A stretch of 14,556 nt of DNA, from positions 1-14,556 of the forward strand of contig JBKPCR010000059.1 of the NCBI GenBank assembly GCA_046727435.1. The letters are read 5' to 3'. The DNA comes from CAVPRW01 sp046727435 [NCBI: bacterium] (lineage in GTDB: Bacteria; Tectomicrobia; Entotheonellia; J063). Under the pieces are notes generated by a model. The model did no database searches, was not told the DNA's origin, and saw nothing but the letters and a program-made list of their open reading frames with translations. Positions 1 to 7,472 of this stretch are shown in pieces. Both the position numbers and the translations under genes were made by a program. How positions within the stretch are numbered: the first letter of the stretch is position 1; each line of letters begins with the position of its first letter.

Positions 1-712
1 CTCCTGCCGCCACAGCAAAGTAGTCGGCGTCCCCTGGTGAAATCGCCAGCGCCATGATCTCTTGTGGCAGCATTTGCTGCCAGGCGATGCGATGCTGCCG
101 ATCGATGAACAAGACCTCACTGTTCCACAGTCCCATGAGCATATCGCTCTGATCCGAGACAGTCGACCGCCAAACTCGTCCTTTGCGGCGTAAGCTCCAG
201 ACCTTCTGACCGTCGCGATGGAACACCTCTAGTAAGGTATTGATAGGGCCGGTAATACCACTGTTGAGTGTCACCACGCTCTTGCCCTGCGGAGTGATAT
301 AGGGAAGCCCCACACTCTGCCGCTCCCACAAAAGTTTCCCATCCCTGGTGAACAGTGCAATCGAAAAATCCATCGTACCGATGGCCACATACTGTCCGTC
401 GTCCGAGAGAGACACGCCGAGGATCTTCAGCTCACGACTAGCCATCCACCGCTCCCGACCCATTAGATCTAGAACATGCAGACGGCTGTCGCCGTCAGAT
501 GCCAATGGGGCTGTGGTGAATGCTACTGTCTGTCCATCTCGGGTGAGGTCCAGGCCGGTGAGTTGCGCACGGACGTGCTGCTGCCATCGGGAGGTTAACA
601 CTTTGGGGCTTGAGGAGGGAGGCTCACCCCACAGCGCTGGGCACAACAAGGCGAACTCGACCATCGCCCCTGCCAAGAATCGCAGCAGGGTTGGAGGCAA
701 GATAGATAGCAT
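1..712 (-). CDS. Secreted beta-propeller-like (WD40/PQQ-type repeat) protein, partial
   Basis: The minus-strand frame is open from an ATG at 712 to the left edge, giving 237 codons with the C-terminus missing. Residues 1-29 form a hydrophobic leader (MLSILPPTLLRFLAGAMVEF then ALLCPALWG), so export to the periplasm or envelope is likely. The rest shows a repeating block of about 40 residues. Each block ends in a turn followed by Trp: DLMGRERW at 82-89, TRDGKLLW at 122-129, HRDGQKVW at 165-172 and DRQHRIAW at 204-211. 'LTRDGQTVAF' and 'LSDDGQYVAI' are typical WD40/PQQ-propeller strands. No enzyme motif is visible, so a binding or scaffold role is inferred and the ligand is unknown. The start lies 22 bases after the stop of the HTH-receiver gene, with a weak GGGTAGG ribosome site, so the two are probably co-transcribed. 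The frame also stays open upstream into that gene, but the signal peptide supports 712. Confidence 0.75.
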   Translation of the reverse strand, partial: MLSILPPTLLRFLAGAMVEFALLCPALWGEPPSSSPKVLTSRWQQHVRAQLTGLDLTRDGQTVAFTTAPLASDGDSRLHVLDLMGRERWMASRELKILGVSLSDDGQYVAIGTMDFSIALFTRDGKLLWERQSVGLPYITPQGKSVVTLNSGITGPINTLLEVFHRDGQKVWSLRRKGRVWRSTVSDQSDMLMGLWNSEVLFIDRQHRIAWQQMLPQEIMALAISPGDADYFAVAAG

Positions 713-734
713 AGGGCCTACCCACTGAGGTCGC

Positions 735-1289
735 TTATGCCGGCGTTCGGTTGGCTCCTGCCAAATCGTTGACCACCGAACGAATCTGCTCTCCAGTGAA
801 GGGTTTTTTAAGAACCATGAAAAACCCCAGCTCGAACGCGTCCGAGAGCAATTGGCTATAAGGGTAACCAGTCACGATCACCGTGCGGGTCGCCGGATGT
901 GACTCACGAATCATCTTCAAAAGATGCACCCCAGTCGTGTCAGGGAGCACAAGATCGATAAAGGCAACCTGATAAGTTTCTGTGGCGAGGGCGGTGTTCG
1001 CCTCTCGACCCGACTGAGCCACGTGTACAAGGAATTGAGTCGCGGGTAATACCTCCCGAAACAGTTCCCCTACCTGGGCCTCATCGTCGACGACCAAAAT
1101 CTTGGTGCGCTTGCGATCGGGCTTACGGCTGAGCCACTCATCGATGGCCTGCTTGTGAAATCGCCATTGCCCCCCAACCTTGGTGCCAGGCAGCTCGCCT
1201 CGGGCGGCAAGCCGGTAAATCGTAACCGAGGCCATATTGAGGTATGTTGCCAGTTGTCTAACAGTGAGAATATTCGATATCGGTTCCAT
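735..1289 (-). CDS. Response regulator with N-terminal excisionase-type HTH and C-terminal receiver domain
   Basis: A 184-residue putative transcription regulator. Residues 6-54 match the excisionase/MerR-like helix-turn-helix (HTH_17) pattern: LTVRQLATYLNMASVTIYR, then GELPGTKVGGQWRF and a helix ending DEWL. Residues 61-178 are a CheY-like receiver. It has the acidic pair D68/D69 (ILVVDDE), phospho-acceptor D112 (VAFIDLVLPD), T140 (VIVTG) and K162 before Pro (LKKPF), so all phosphorylation residues are present. The domain order is the reverse of the common receiver-then-HTH layout. The start at 1289 was preferred over an upstream ATG at 1316 because GGAGAGA sits just ahead of it and the conserved HTH begins a few residues later. 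No sensor kinase is in the window. A sigma70-like promoter lies at 1339-1367, and the secreted propeller gene follows 22 bases after the stop. Targets are unknown; self-regulation is a guess from repeated motifs around the promoter. Confidence 0.88.
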   Translation of the reverse strand: MEPISNILTVRQLATYLNMASVTIYRLAARGELPGTKVGGQWRFHKQAIDEWLSRKPDRKRTKILVVDDEAQVGELFREVLPATQFLVHVAQSGREANTALATETYQVAFIDLVLPDTTGVHLLKMIRESHPATRTVIVTGYPYSQLLSDAFELGFFMVLKKPFTGEQIRSVVNDLAGANRTPA

Positions 1290-1291
1290 CG

Positions 1292-1298
1292 TCTCTCC
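1292..1298 (-). promoter_or_regulatory. Ribosome binding site of the HTH-receiver gene
   Basis: GGAGAGA on the minus strand, three bases before the ATG at 1289 (its GGAG core is six bases away). It decides the start in favour of the MEPISN methionine over the ATG at 1316, which lacks a comparable site. Confidence 0.65.
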
Positions 1299-1307
1299 AG
1301 TAACCAT

Positions 1308-1401
1308 ATTACACATCGATCTTACAATAACTTTCCTTACGATACAGCTTCTCTAGTAATATGTCAATCCCTTACATAAAATGCCAAAAGCCAACATTAC
1401 A
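1308..1401 (-). repeat. Five copies of the hexamer YGTAAK around the regulator promoter
   Basis: On the minus strand, TGTAAT or C/TGTAAG occurs at 1396-1401, 1371-1376, 1336-1341, 1321-1326 and 1308-1313 (plus-strand form MTTACR). One copy overlaps the -10 element and one lies just upstream of the -35. A single six-base pattern of this degeneracy would be expected well below once in this length, although the stretch is AT-rich. It may be a set of operator half-sites; the binding protein is not known. Confidence 0.35.
1339..1367 (-). promoter_or_regulatory. Sigma70-type promoter for the HTH-receiver / propeller pair
   Basis: Reading the minus strand, a perfect -35 TTGACA (1367-1362), a 17-base spacer and a -10 TATCGT (1344-1339, four of six matches) lie in an AT-rich stretch. 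The predicted start near 1332 leaves a leader of about 43 bases to the ATG at 1289. Motif reading only. Confidence 0.5.
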
Positions 1402-1890
1402 TGACAAGAGTACTGTCGGTGCGCCTTAGTCCACAGGCTCCTCTCGCCATGGGCGACCACTTCGCGCTCCGAACTTGACACGGATTAGTGCAGAGGGCAT
1501 CCGCATTTGTAGCCATTGTCGGGCCTACGAGCCCATGGCAGCCCGGAGAGATGAAACCGTCAGTCATGAGGGAAATGTCGGACGGGAACGCGCTTCTCCT
1601 ATGCCTTGCCGGTGCAAAGTCATGTATAGCCGTGGCACATAACTCTGCGGCGGTCCCATGTGGGCGGTTGCTTCCTCAGCGCCAAGGGGGGGATTCGATT
1701 GGCTCCCCAGCAGCGCCGAGGAAGGACCGCCGCGACGGTGGAAGCCGTCTCCGTCGTCATAACCGACAGCGTCGTCAGGAGGAAGCACGAAACACATCTA
1801 AAGACGTAAGCGTAGATGGCCCTCGGACCTCGAAGTTCACTTTTTATCTTCGCCTCCAGCAGGGTTGAAGACACGATGCGAGAGTTTTCT
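1402..1890. other. Gene-less spacer between the regulator and the coiled-coil lipoprotein gene
   Basis: About 490 bases beyond the promoter region hold no convincing gene. Open frames on both strands (for example plus 1488-1868 and minus 1564-1797) encode Arg/Pro/Gly-rich proteins with no recognisable domain, no clear ribosome site and no hydrophobic core. There is a run of seven G around 1686-1692. No terminator with a T-run was found at the end of the lipoprotein gene. It may be decayed coding sequence or a long 3' untranslated region. Confidence 0.4.
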
Positions 1891-4806
1891 CTAGCGCCCT
1901 TCTGGGCGTTGCTCAAGATCGAGCTGCACCGGCTTGTCAGAAGGTTGCGTCGCCGGTGTGGAGCTGCTGACTTCACCCGTCCTTGGCAATTGGCTCAGAT
2001 GGAATTCGATACGTCGATTCAGGGACCGTCCATAGGGCGTGTTGTTCGAAGCAATGGGATTTTCAGCTCCCCGCCCGACAGCGACTAATCGGGGTAACTC
2101 GATGCCACGTTCGATGAGATAGTCGCGCACGGCAGTGGCGCGATGTTCGGACAGCAGGCGATTGAAGTCCGGACTGCCGACATTATCGGTGTAGCCCTCG
2201 ATGACGATTTTCACATCGGGATACCTTTGCAAAATGGTGGCCGCTTCATCGAGGAGTTTCCGGCTGTCTTCGCTCAACGTCGAGCGTCGATGGTTGAAGG
2301 TAACCCCCTTGGTCAGAGTCTTTGGCAGCGTCGAAAGTTGTGTCAGGTCCTGACCACGGACTTGATCGCGCAGGCTGCGGACCTCCTCCCCCAGGTTCAG
2401 AACCTGATCGGTGGTGCTCGAGAGCTGCTGCCGCAGGTTGCTCGCGCGTGACTCAACTTCGGCTCGGGCCAGCGTCAGATTGCCAATCTCCTTCTGCGCG
2501 GCGCCGAGTTTTTCCGTCAAGACCTTGGCCTGGTTTTGGGCGGCATTCCGCGCCTCGATCGTCTGCGAGAGCTCGGTTTGCAGCCCGGTAAGGTCGTTCG
2601 ACAACTTGGCGATGTGGCCATCCGCCTCGTCTTTGAGGTGCGTCATCGATGCGAGTTGGGTCTGTAGCGTTGCACGCTGCCCACTCATATCAGCGAGTTG
2701 AAGGCGCATCTGTTCCCGCTCTGTGCCCGCTCGTGCCAGTTCCCGCTGCATAGCATCGACCTGACCTGTGAGTTGATTGGCGCGGCGCTCGGCATCGGCG
2801 ATAGCCTGCCGCGCTGCCGTCAGCTCATGTTGACTACCCTCAAAATTGGTGCGTAGGCGCGTGAGCTCTGCGTTGACATCCTCGCCACGCGTGCGAGCAC
2901 TGGCATATTCCTCCTTGAGCCTTTCCACGTCCTTCTGGAGCTGATCCCGCTCTTGGGTCGCGGTCGTCAGTTGGTTTTCCAAGCCTGGGATGAGTGCCAC
3001 ACGGCCGGAGAGGTCGCTGATCTCCTTGAGGCGTTCCGTCAGCCTCGCTTGTAGCTCTTGGACTTGTGCCGATAAGCTACCAGCCTGTTGAGCCGCTGCT
3101 GATTTGGCCGTCTCGGCCGCGATGAGCGCCTCTCGGGTTTCACGTACGGTCGACTCTGAGGTACTAAGTCGTTGGCCCAACTCCTGACGGGTCTGCTCAA
3201 GGCGGGAAACGTTTTGTTGGAGGTCTTCAATGCGACTCTGGGCCACGGTCAATTCGGCCACCTTCTGCGCCAGGCTAGTTTCAGCTTGGACCAGTTGCAC
3301 GCGCGTCGTCTCGGTGACCTGGAGCGCGTCATCGGCGCGCTTCGCCTGGGCCTGTGCGGTGGCCAGCTCGATGTTCAGGCGTTGCATTTCCTGCAGCAAA
3401 GCATCGAGCTTTTGCCCTTCGGGCGCGCGCGCCTCCACCGCGTCAGACAGACGTGTCTGCAATTGACCGATCTGCGCGGTGAGCTCCGCAAGTCGTCCGG
3501 CGAGACCTGCGGAGGCTTCATCGGCTTTGGTCCGTGCGGCCAACAGTGTGTCCCGTTCCGTCTGCAACTGCCCCAACGATTGCTGTAACTCGGCCAATTG
3601 GGGACGCAACGACGCGACTTGCTGCTCACTATCTTGCTGGTCCGCTCGCACCTGGGCGAGTTGCCTTTGAGATTCGGTCAACGACTCGCGCGATTTCTGT
3701 GCCTCAGCCTCAGCCATGGTCTTGGCCTGATCAAGCGCCGCCGCTCTCGCCTCCAGTGTTTCATTCGCTTGTTTGAGCTGCTGCCATTCCCGCTGCCGAG
3801 TGTCGAGCTGGCCGCTCAACATTTGCTGCTCGCGCTGCAATGCGTCAATCCGTTGTTCACGATCAGTCAGGGTCTGTCGTAACTGGGCAGTCGCATCGTC
3901 GCGCGCAGCGTCAGTTGCTTCGAACGTCTTAAGGTGTGCGGCCGCTTCGTCGCGCTCACGTGTCAGTGTCTCTAGCTGCGCTTGGCGCTCACGCAATTGT
4001 GTGGCAAGCGTTTGTTGTTCCTGGACCAGCCGTTCGAGCGTTTGTTGACGAGCGCTAAGCTCGTTATGACTGCTCGAAAGCGACGCTTCAAGCGCCGCCC
4101 GTTGCTCCTCAAGCGCTTGGAGCCGGGCTGTCAGGTCGGTACGCTGTTGGCTCAGTTGCCCATCCAGATTGGCCACGTGCATCTGCAACGCTTCTTTTTC
4201 TTGTGCGGCCTGTCGCACCTCGGCTTCACGCGCCTGCAGGTGGTCGGTTAAGGCTTGATGCTCCTGCTGCAGAGCTGTAAATGCTTGCTGGCGTTGGATT
4301 AACTCCTGCTGCGTTTTGGCCAAGGCCTGCTCCTGTTCGAGCCGGCTTTGTTCCAAAGTGCGAATCCGATCACTCAGGTCTGCTCCCTGTTGCGTCATCT
4401 CCTGGATGCGGGTATCGCGGTCCCCCACCTGGCTGGTGAGGGTTTGCTGTTCTTGCCGGAGGCGATCAAGGTTTTGTAGCCTTTCGGCCAGTTCCGCCTG
4501 GCTCTGCGTCAGGGATTGCTCAAGTGTGGCACGCGTCCCTTCGAGTGTCTTGATCTGCCCTGTCAAATCATTGCGCTGACGCTCGACCTGACCCAACTCT
4601 TCGCTTTGCTTGGCATGCGAGGCCTCAAGAGTCGCCAGCTTGTCCTGCACCTCGCTCAGGGCTGTCTGGATGTCAGAGAGTTCGCGTTCCTTGCCCGCGA
4701 GCTTCTCCTCCAATTCACGCGTACAACCGAAGAGGAGAGGTACGAGCAATAGGACCAGGCAAGAGCGACCGCCCCAAGGCCACCCAAGAAAGACCTCCCG
4801 CATCAT
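1891..4806 (-). CDS. Giant coiled-coil lipoprotein with C-terminal OmpA-like peptidoglycan-binding domain
   Basis: A 971-residue envelope protein. Residues 1-28 are a lipoprotein signal ending in the lipobox LLFGC, so C28 should be lipidated; no other cysteine follows it. Residues 29 to about 825 are almost unbroken Gln/Glu/Leu/Ala/Arg-rich coiled coil, with only three prolines (near 401, 463 and 607). Residues 87-356 contain four degenerate 63-residue units (nine heptads each), with an 18-residue insert after the second. Residues 834 to about 938 form an OmpA-family domain. D874 in GYTDNVG and R889 in LLSEHRA have the 15-residue spacing of the family's diaminopimelate-binding Asp/Arg pair. 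A polar 30-residue tail follows. The start at 4806 was chosen because AAGGAG lies six bases upstream and the signal peptide begins there; a frame extending to 4887 adds a non-signal leader. The inferred role is tethering the outer membrane to peptidoglycan. The gene is divergent from the MscS gene. No family gene name can be assigned. Confidence 0.9.
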   Translation of the reverse strand: MMREVFLGWPWGGRSCLVLLLVPLLFGCTRELEEKLAGKERELSDIQTALSEVQDKLATLEASHAKQSEELGQVERQRNDLTGQIKTLEGTRATLEQSLTQSQAELAERLQNLDRLRQEQQTLTSQVGDRDTRIQEMTQQGADLSDRIRTLEQSRLEQEQALAKTQQELIQRQQAFTALQQEHQALTDHLQAREAEVRQAAQEKEALQMHVANLDGQLSQQRTDLTARLQALEEQRAALEASLSSSHNELSARQQTLERLVQEQQTLATQLRERQAQLETLTRERDEAAAHLKTFEATDAARDDATAQLRQTLTDREQRIDALQREQQMLSGQLDTRQREWQQLKQANETLEARAAALDQAKTMAEAEAQKSRESLTESQRQLAQVRADQQDSEQQVASLRPQLAELQQSLGQLQTERDTLLAARTKADEASAGLAGRLAELTAQIGQLQTRLSDAVEARAPEGQKLDALLQEMQRLNIELATAQAQAKRADDALQVTETTRVQLVQAETSLAQKVAELTVAQSRIEDLQQNVSRLEQTRQELGQRLSTSESTVRETREALIAAETAKSAAAQQAGSLSAQVQELQARLTERLKEISDLSGRVALIPGLENQLTTATQERDQLQKDVERLKEEYASARTRGEDVNAELTRLRTNFEGSQHELTAARQAIADAERRANQLTGQVDAMQRELARAGTEREQMRLQLADMSGQRATLQTQLASMTHLKDEADGHIAKLSNDLTGLQTELSQTIEARNAAQNQAKVLTEKLGAAQKEIGNLTLARAEVESRASNLRQQLSSTTDQVLNLGEEVRSLRDQVRGQDLTQLSTLPKTLTKGVTFNHRRSTLSEDSRKLLDEAATILQRYPDVKIVIEGYTDNVGSPDFNRLLSEHRATAVRDYLIERGIELPRLVAVGRGAENPIASNNTPYGRSLNRRIEFHLSQLPRTGEVSSSTPATQPSDKPVQLDLEQRPEGR

Positions 4807-4812
4807 AATCTT

Positions 4813-4818
4813 CTCCTT
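4813..4818 (-). promoter_or_regulatory. Ribosome binding site of the coiled-coil lipoprotein gene
   Basis: AAGGAG on the minus strand, six bases before the ATG at 4806 and nine before a second ATG at 4803. It rules out the longer frame starting at 4887. Either tandem ATG could be used. Confidence 0.7.
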
Positions 4819-4989
4819 CAGCATCGCGAGGGATGTCCAGCAAATCGGCCTACCCTCCAGCGTTGTCGGCAGGTAAGGCTCCATCAACTTGCGCCTACCC
4901 TATCATCGCCAGTATCTTCGCTATTCGCAGCAGGCACGGCGCCGAAAAGTGCGAGATTCGACACAAGTTACGCAACCGTTAAAAATCTT

Positions 4990-5019
4990 ATTATAGGCAC
5001 CGCCAAGGTCGATCAGCAA
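4990..5019 (-). promoter_or_regulatory. Candidate promoter of the coiled-coil lipoprotein gene
   Basis: On the minus strand, a perfect -10 TATAAT (4995-4990) follows a weak -35 TTGCTG (5019-5014, three of six matches) with an 18-base spacer. The leader would be about 175 bases to the ATG at 4806. Confidence 0.4.
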
Positions 5020-5060
5020 CCCATAAATCCACGTTGGGGCTCCCTGGTTGGTCGATGCGA

Positions 5061-5088
5061 TGTACCCACATCTTGTGTACAGTATAAC
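5061..5088 (+). promoter_or_regulatory. Candidate mscS promoter with 21-base palindromic operator
   Basis: TATAAC (5083-5088) resembles a -10, but no good -35 lies 16-18 bases upstream. Directly before it is an imperfect palindrome of TGTAC and GTACA arms around 11 bases (5061-5081), with seven of eight arm positions pairing. It would occupy the -35/spacer area, where a repressor or activator could bind. The leader to the ATG at 5172 would be about 78 bases. Confidence 0.3.
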
Positions 5089-5171
5089 AGTTGGTGTCGA
5101 GTCGGAAACCACCCCATTACATCGGTAGAGCATGGCGTGCCGCGGACAACTTCATGTATGAGGGCCTGGCC

Positions 5172-7472
5172 ATGATCGCACCCAGAACCTTCGCTGTAAC
5201 GCGCCTTGCGTGTCTGCTTGTAGGAATTTTGCTTGCGCCTGTAGGTTTGTCCACCATCGTATGGGCTGGGGCCGGCACGACCGCTGAACCCACGGTCTCG
5301 GTTGCCGATCTGGAACACCTGGCTCAACAAATCGCCGACCCACAACAGCGCGACCAGCTCCTGAAAACTCTCCAGGCACTGATCGTGGTGGCAACGCAAG
5401 GCCGCACTGGCGCACCTTTGCAGGAGAAACCCGAGCCATTCGCCGATCATTCACAGGGCCTATTTTTCGCCTTCGGCGAGCTCACTCAGCATCTGGCCAC
5501 GTCAGGTCGCCGGGTAGTCCATGGCCTTGTGACCATCCCCATTATGCTCATGGAGCTGCCGACCCGTCTCCGGGATCCAGCGACGCTTTGGTCCGTGACG
5601 GCCATCGTCCTCGCAGCGGTCATCTTGGTGATCCTGGCTTTTGGGCTGCAGCTTTTCACCAACCGTTTGGAGGCAAAGTTGTGCGCTCGCACCTCGGTGA
5701 GCGAGCTCCGCCTTTGGTGGCGGAAGGCATGGCTTTCCTTGCTTTTCGTGGGGTTGGCAGTGGCTCCTTACGTAGCCTTGCTGGGCCTCAGCGGGATCGT
5801 GTTTAGCATTTTCCCCATCGGGGCCATTCCAGCAGGCATAGCTGCCCTGGTGATCTCCACGCTCATGCTGTATCGCTTCCTCCGCACTGTCGCACGTGTC
5901 CTCCTCGATCCTGACACACCGAGTGCTCGGCTGCTGCCGATTGATGACAGCACAGCACAGCGGATCTGGAGCTGGGTAGTGCGACTGATCGATATCGCCG
6001 CGGCCTATTTTTTCACTACACGTGCTCTGCTGACGATTGGCGTCGCCGATCAATTCTATCAAGTTGTGCGGGGAATACTGATTATCGTCATGGCCACTGT
6101 CCTGTCGGCCATGATCGCACGTCTGGGGCAGACGCAGCATATTGTCGCCGTTGCCGCAGAGGGTGATCGGCGCCGCCTCTGGCCCAGCGTCTGGGCGACG
6201 CTGCGGACGATCTGGGCGATCCTCGCTATCGCCTATGTCTGGAGCGCGGCCCTTTTGGCCATCCTCAGTTTCCACCAAAGGGTGACCTTCATGGTAGTTG
6301 CCTCGCTACTGATGGTAGCAATCCTCGGCGTCGGTATGGCATTGCTCTGGGTGAGCGATCTGTTGTTCAAACACGCGGTTGCTCGGAACGAGCGGATCGG
6401 ACGCTATCTCCCGGGGTTGGAAAGGCGGACACTGCGATACCTGAAAGCAGCATGGTGGAGCAGCCGCGTTCTCATCGTTCTGGTCATACTCCTGTGTATT
6501 CTGCAGGTGTGGGGTATCGGCATCGCCTGGCTCATGACCTCACCCCTGTGGGCTGGTCTGCTGTCACGTCTCACCATGCTCCTGGTGACGGCGGCCATGG
6601 TGATGTTCGTCATCGATCTAAGCACGTTCATTAGTCAGAAGCTGGTGGAGCCCACGCAGAGAGGTGTCGAGCTCAGCAAAAAACGCAAGACGTTGGTGCC
6701 CCTCACGGCCACCGCGATCAAGTATGCTGCATTGTTTGCGGGCGGCCTGAGCGCCCTGCATCAAGTGGGGGTCAATATCACGCCGATTTTGGCTGGCGTT
6801 GGTATTCTCAGCCTGGCCGTTGGCTTTGGGGCGCAAACGCTTGTCAAGGACATCATCAATGGCTTGTTCATCCTGGTTGAGGATAGCATTGCGGTTGGCG
6901 ATGTGGTCACGATTCGAGGGACAGGGGGCTTAGTCGAGGCGGTCAATCTTCGCACCATTTGGCTGCGCGATCTCCAGGGCAACGTGCATATTATCCCGAA
7001 CAGTCAGGTGGAGATGATCACCAATATGACCAAGGATTACTCCTATTACCTACTGGATGTCGGTGTCGCCTACCGCGAGGACACCGATAAGGTGATCACC
7101 GCTCTGCAAGAGATCGATGCTGAGATGCGTGCTGATGCAGCCTTTGCTGCTGACATCCTGGCACCAATAGAGATTTTGGGCGTGGACCACTTCACTGATT
7201 CCGCGGTGGTGCTAAGGGCCCGGCTGCAAACCAAACCTATCAAGCAGTGGTCCGTCGGTCGCGAATTTAACCGTCGCATGAAAAAGCTGTTCGAGGCGCG
7301 CGATATCGAACTCCCGTTCCCACAACGCATTATCTCCTGGGGCGAACCGCAGCGCGGTGGGGCGGTGCCGCTGCAGCTCCATATCGACAACCTCGAGGCA
7401 CTGGTTACTACGATAGGCCAGAGGGACCACGAGACGGTGACACACCACCAAGGCAATGCTGAAGCGCCATGA
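5172..7472 (+). CDS. MscS-family mechanosensitive channel, large YbiO-like form
   Basis: A 766-residue inner-membrane channel that should open under membrane tension and release solutes during osmotic down-shock. Residues 1-32 are a cleavable signal peptide (hydrophobic core 11-30, cleavage near VWAGA). Residues 33-135 are a soluble periplasmic segment. About ten membrane helices follow (141-160, 187-209, 211-235, 301-315, 343-365, 371-395, 431-452, 464-485, 512-530 and the pore helix from 536). The pore helix has the MscS Gly/Ala pattern AGVGILSLAVGFGAQTLVKD (541-560). The beta domain (570-623) includes GDVV and the IIPNS motif, and a C-terminal alpha/beta domain ends near FPQRI (716-720). 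Length and layout fit the YbiO/YnaI-type large paralogues rather than the 286-residue MscS. The start at 5172 is preferred because GAGGG lies just upstream and the signal peptide begins there; the frame is open back to 5091. It is divergent from the coiled-coil lipoprotein. Confidence 0.92.
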   Translation: MIAPRTFAVTRLACLLVGILLAPVGLSTIVWAGAGTTAEPTVSVADLEHLAQQIADPQQRDQLLKTLQALIVVATQGRTGAPLQEKPEPFADHSQGLFFAFGELTQHLATSGRRVVHGLVTIPIMLMELPTRLRDPATLWSVTAIVLAAVILVILAFGLQLFTNRLEAKLCARTSVSELRLWWRKAWLSLLFVGLAVAPYVALLGLSGIVFSIFPIGAIPAGIAALVISTLMLYRFLRTVARVLLDPDTPSARLLPIDDSTAQRIWSWVVRLIDIAAAYFFTTRALLTIGVADQFYQVVRGILIIVMATVLSAMIARLGQTQHIVAVAAEGDRRRLWPSVWATLRTIWAILAIAYVWSAALLAILSFHQRVTFMVVASLLMVAILGVGMALLWVSDLLFKHAVARNERIGRYLPGLERRTLRYLKAAWWSSRVLIVLVILLCILQVWGIGIAWLMTSPLWAGLLSRLTMLLVTAAMVMFVIDLSTFISQKLVEPTQRGVELSKKRKTLVPLTATAIKYAALFAGGLSALHQVGVNITPILAGVGILSLAVGFGAQTLVKDIINGLFILVEDSIAVGDVVTIRGTGGLVEAVNLRTIWLRDLQGNVHIIPNSQVEMITNMTKDYSYYLLDVGVAYREDTDKVITALQEIDAEMRADAAFAADILAPIEILGVDHFTDSAVVLRARLQTKPIKQWSVGREFNRRMKKLFEARDIELPFPQRIISWGEPQRGGAVPLQLHIDNLEALVTTIGQRDHETVTHHQGNAEAP

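Larger units (their letters stand above)
4807..5171. other. Divergent intergenic region between the coiled-coil lipoprotein and MscS genes
   Basis: This 365-base region holds the starts of two divergent genes and no gene of its own. It contains a perfect TATAAT for the leftward gene, a TATAAC with an adjoining palindrome for the rightward gene, and an AT-rich core around 4980-4996. The short open frames inside it resemble no known protein. Confidence 0.6.

Noticed and set aside
348-728. Plus-strand open frame of 126 codons
   Set aside because: It lies antisense to the signal-peptide and repeat-containing propeller frame, is Ser/Arg-rich and shows no domain. The minus frame is far more protein-like.
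1564-1797. Minus-strand frame of 77 codons in the spacer
   Set aside because: No recognisable fold or leader. It overlaps equally poor frames on both strands.
1488-1868. Plus-strand GTG-initiated frame of 126 codons in the spacer
   Set aside because: Low-complexity Arg/Gly/Ser composition, no domain and no clear ribosome site. Kept as gene-less spacer.
1894-1911. Short inverted repeat (cgccc/gggcg) at the end of the lipoprotein gene as a terminator
   Set aside because: The stem is only five base pairs, overlaps the last codons and is not followed by a T-run on the minus strand.
5502-6278. Minus-strand 258-codon frame inside the MscS gene
   Set aside because: Shadow of the MscS gene: the opposite strand carries a clear multi-helix channel, and this frame is Gln/Arg/His-rich without a domain.
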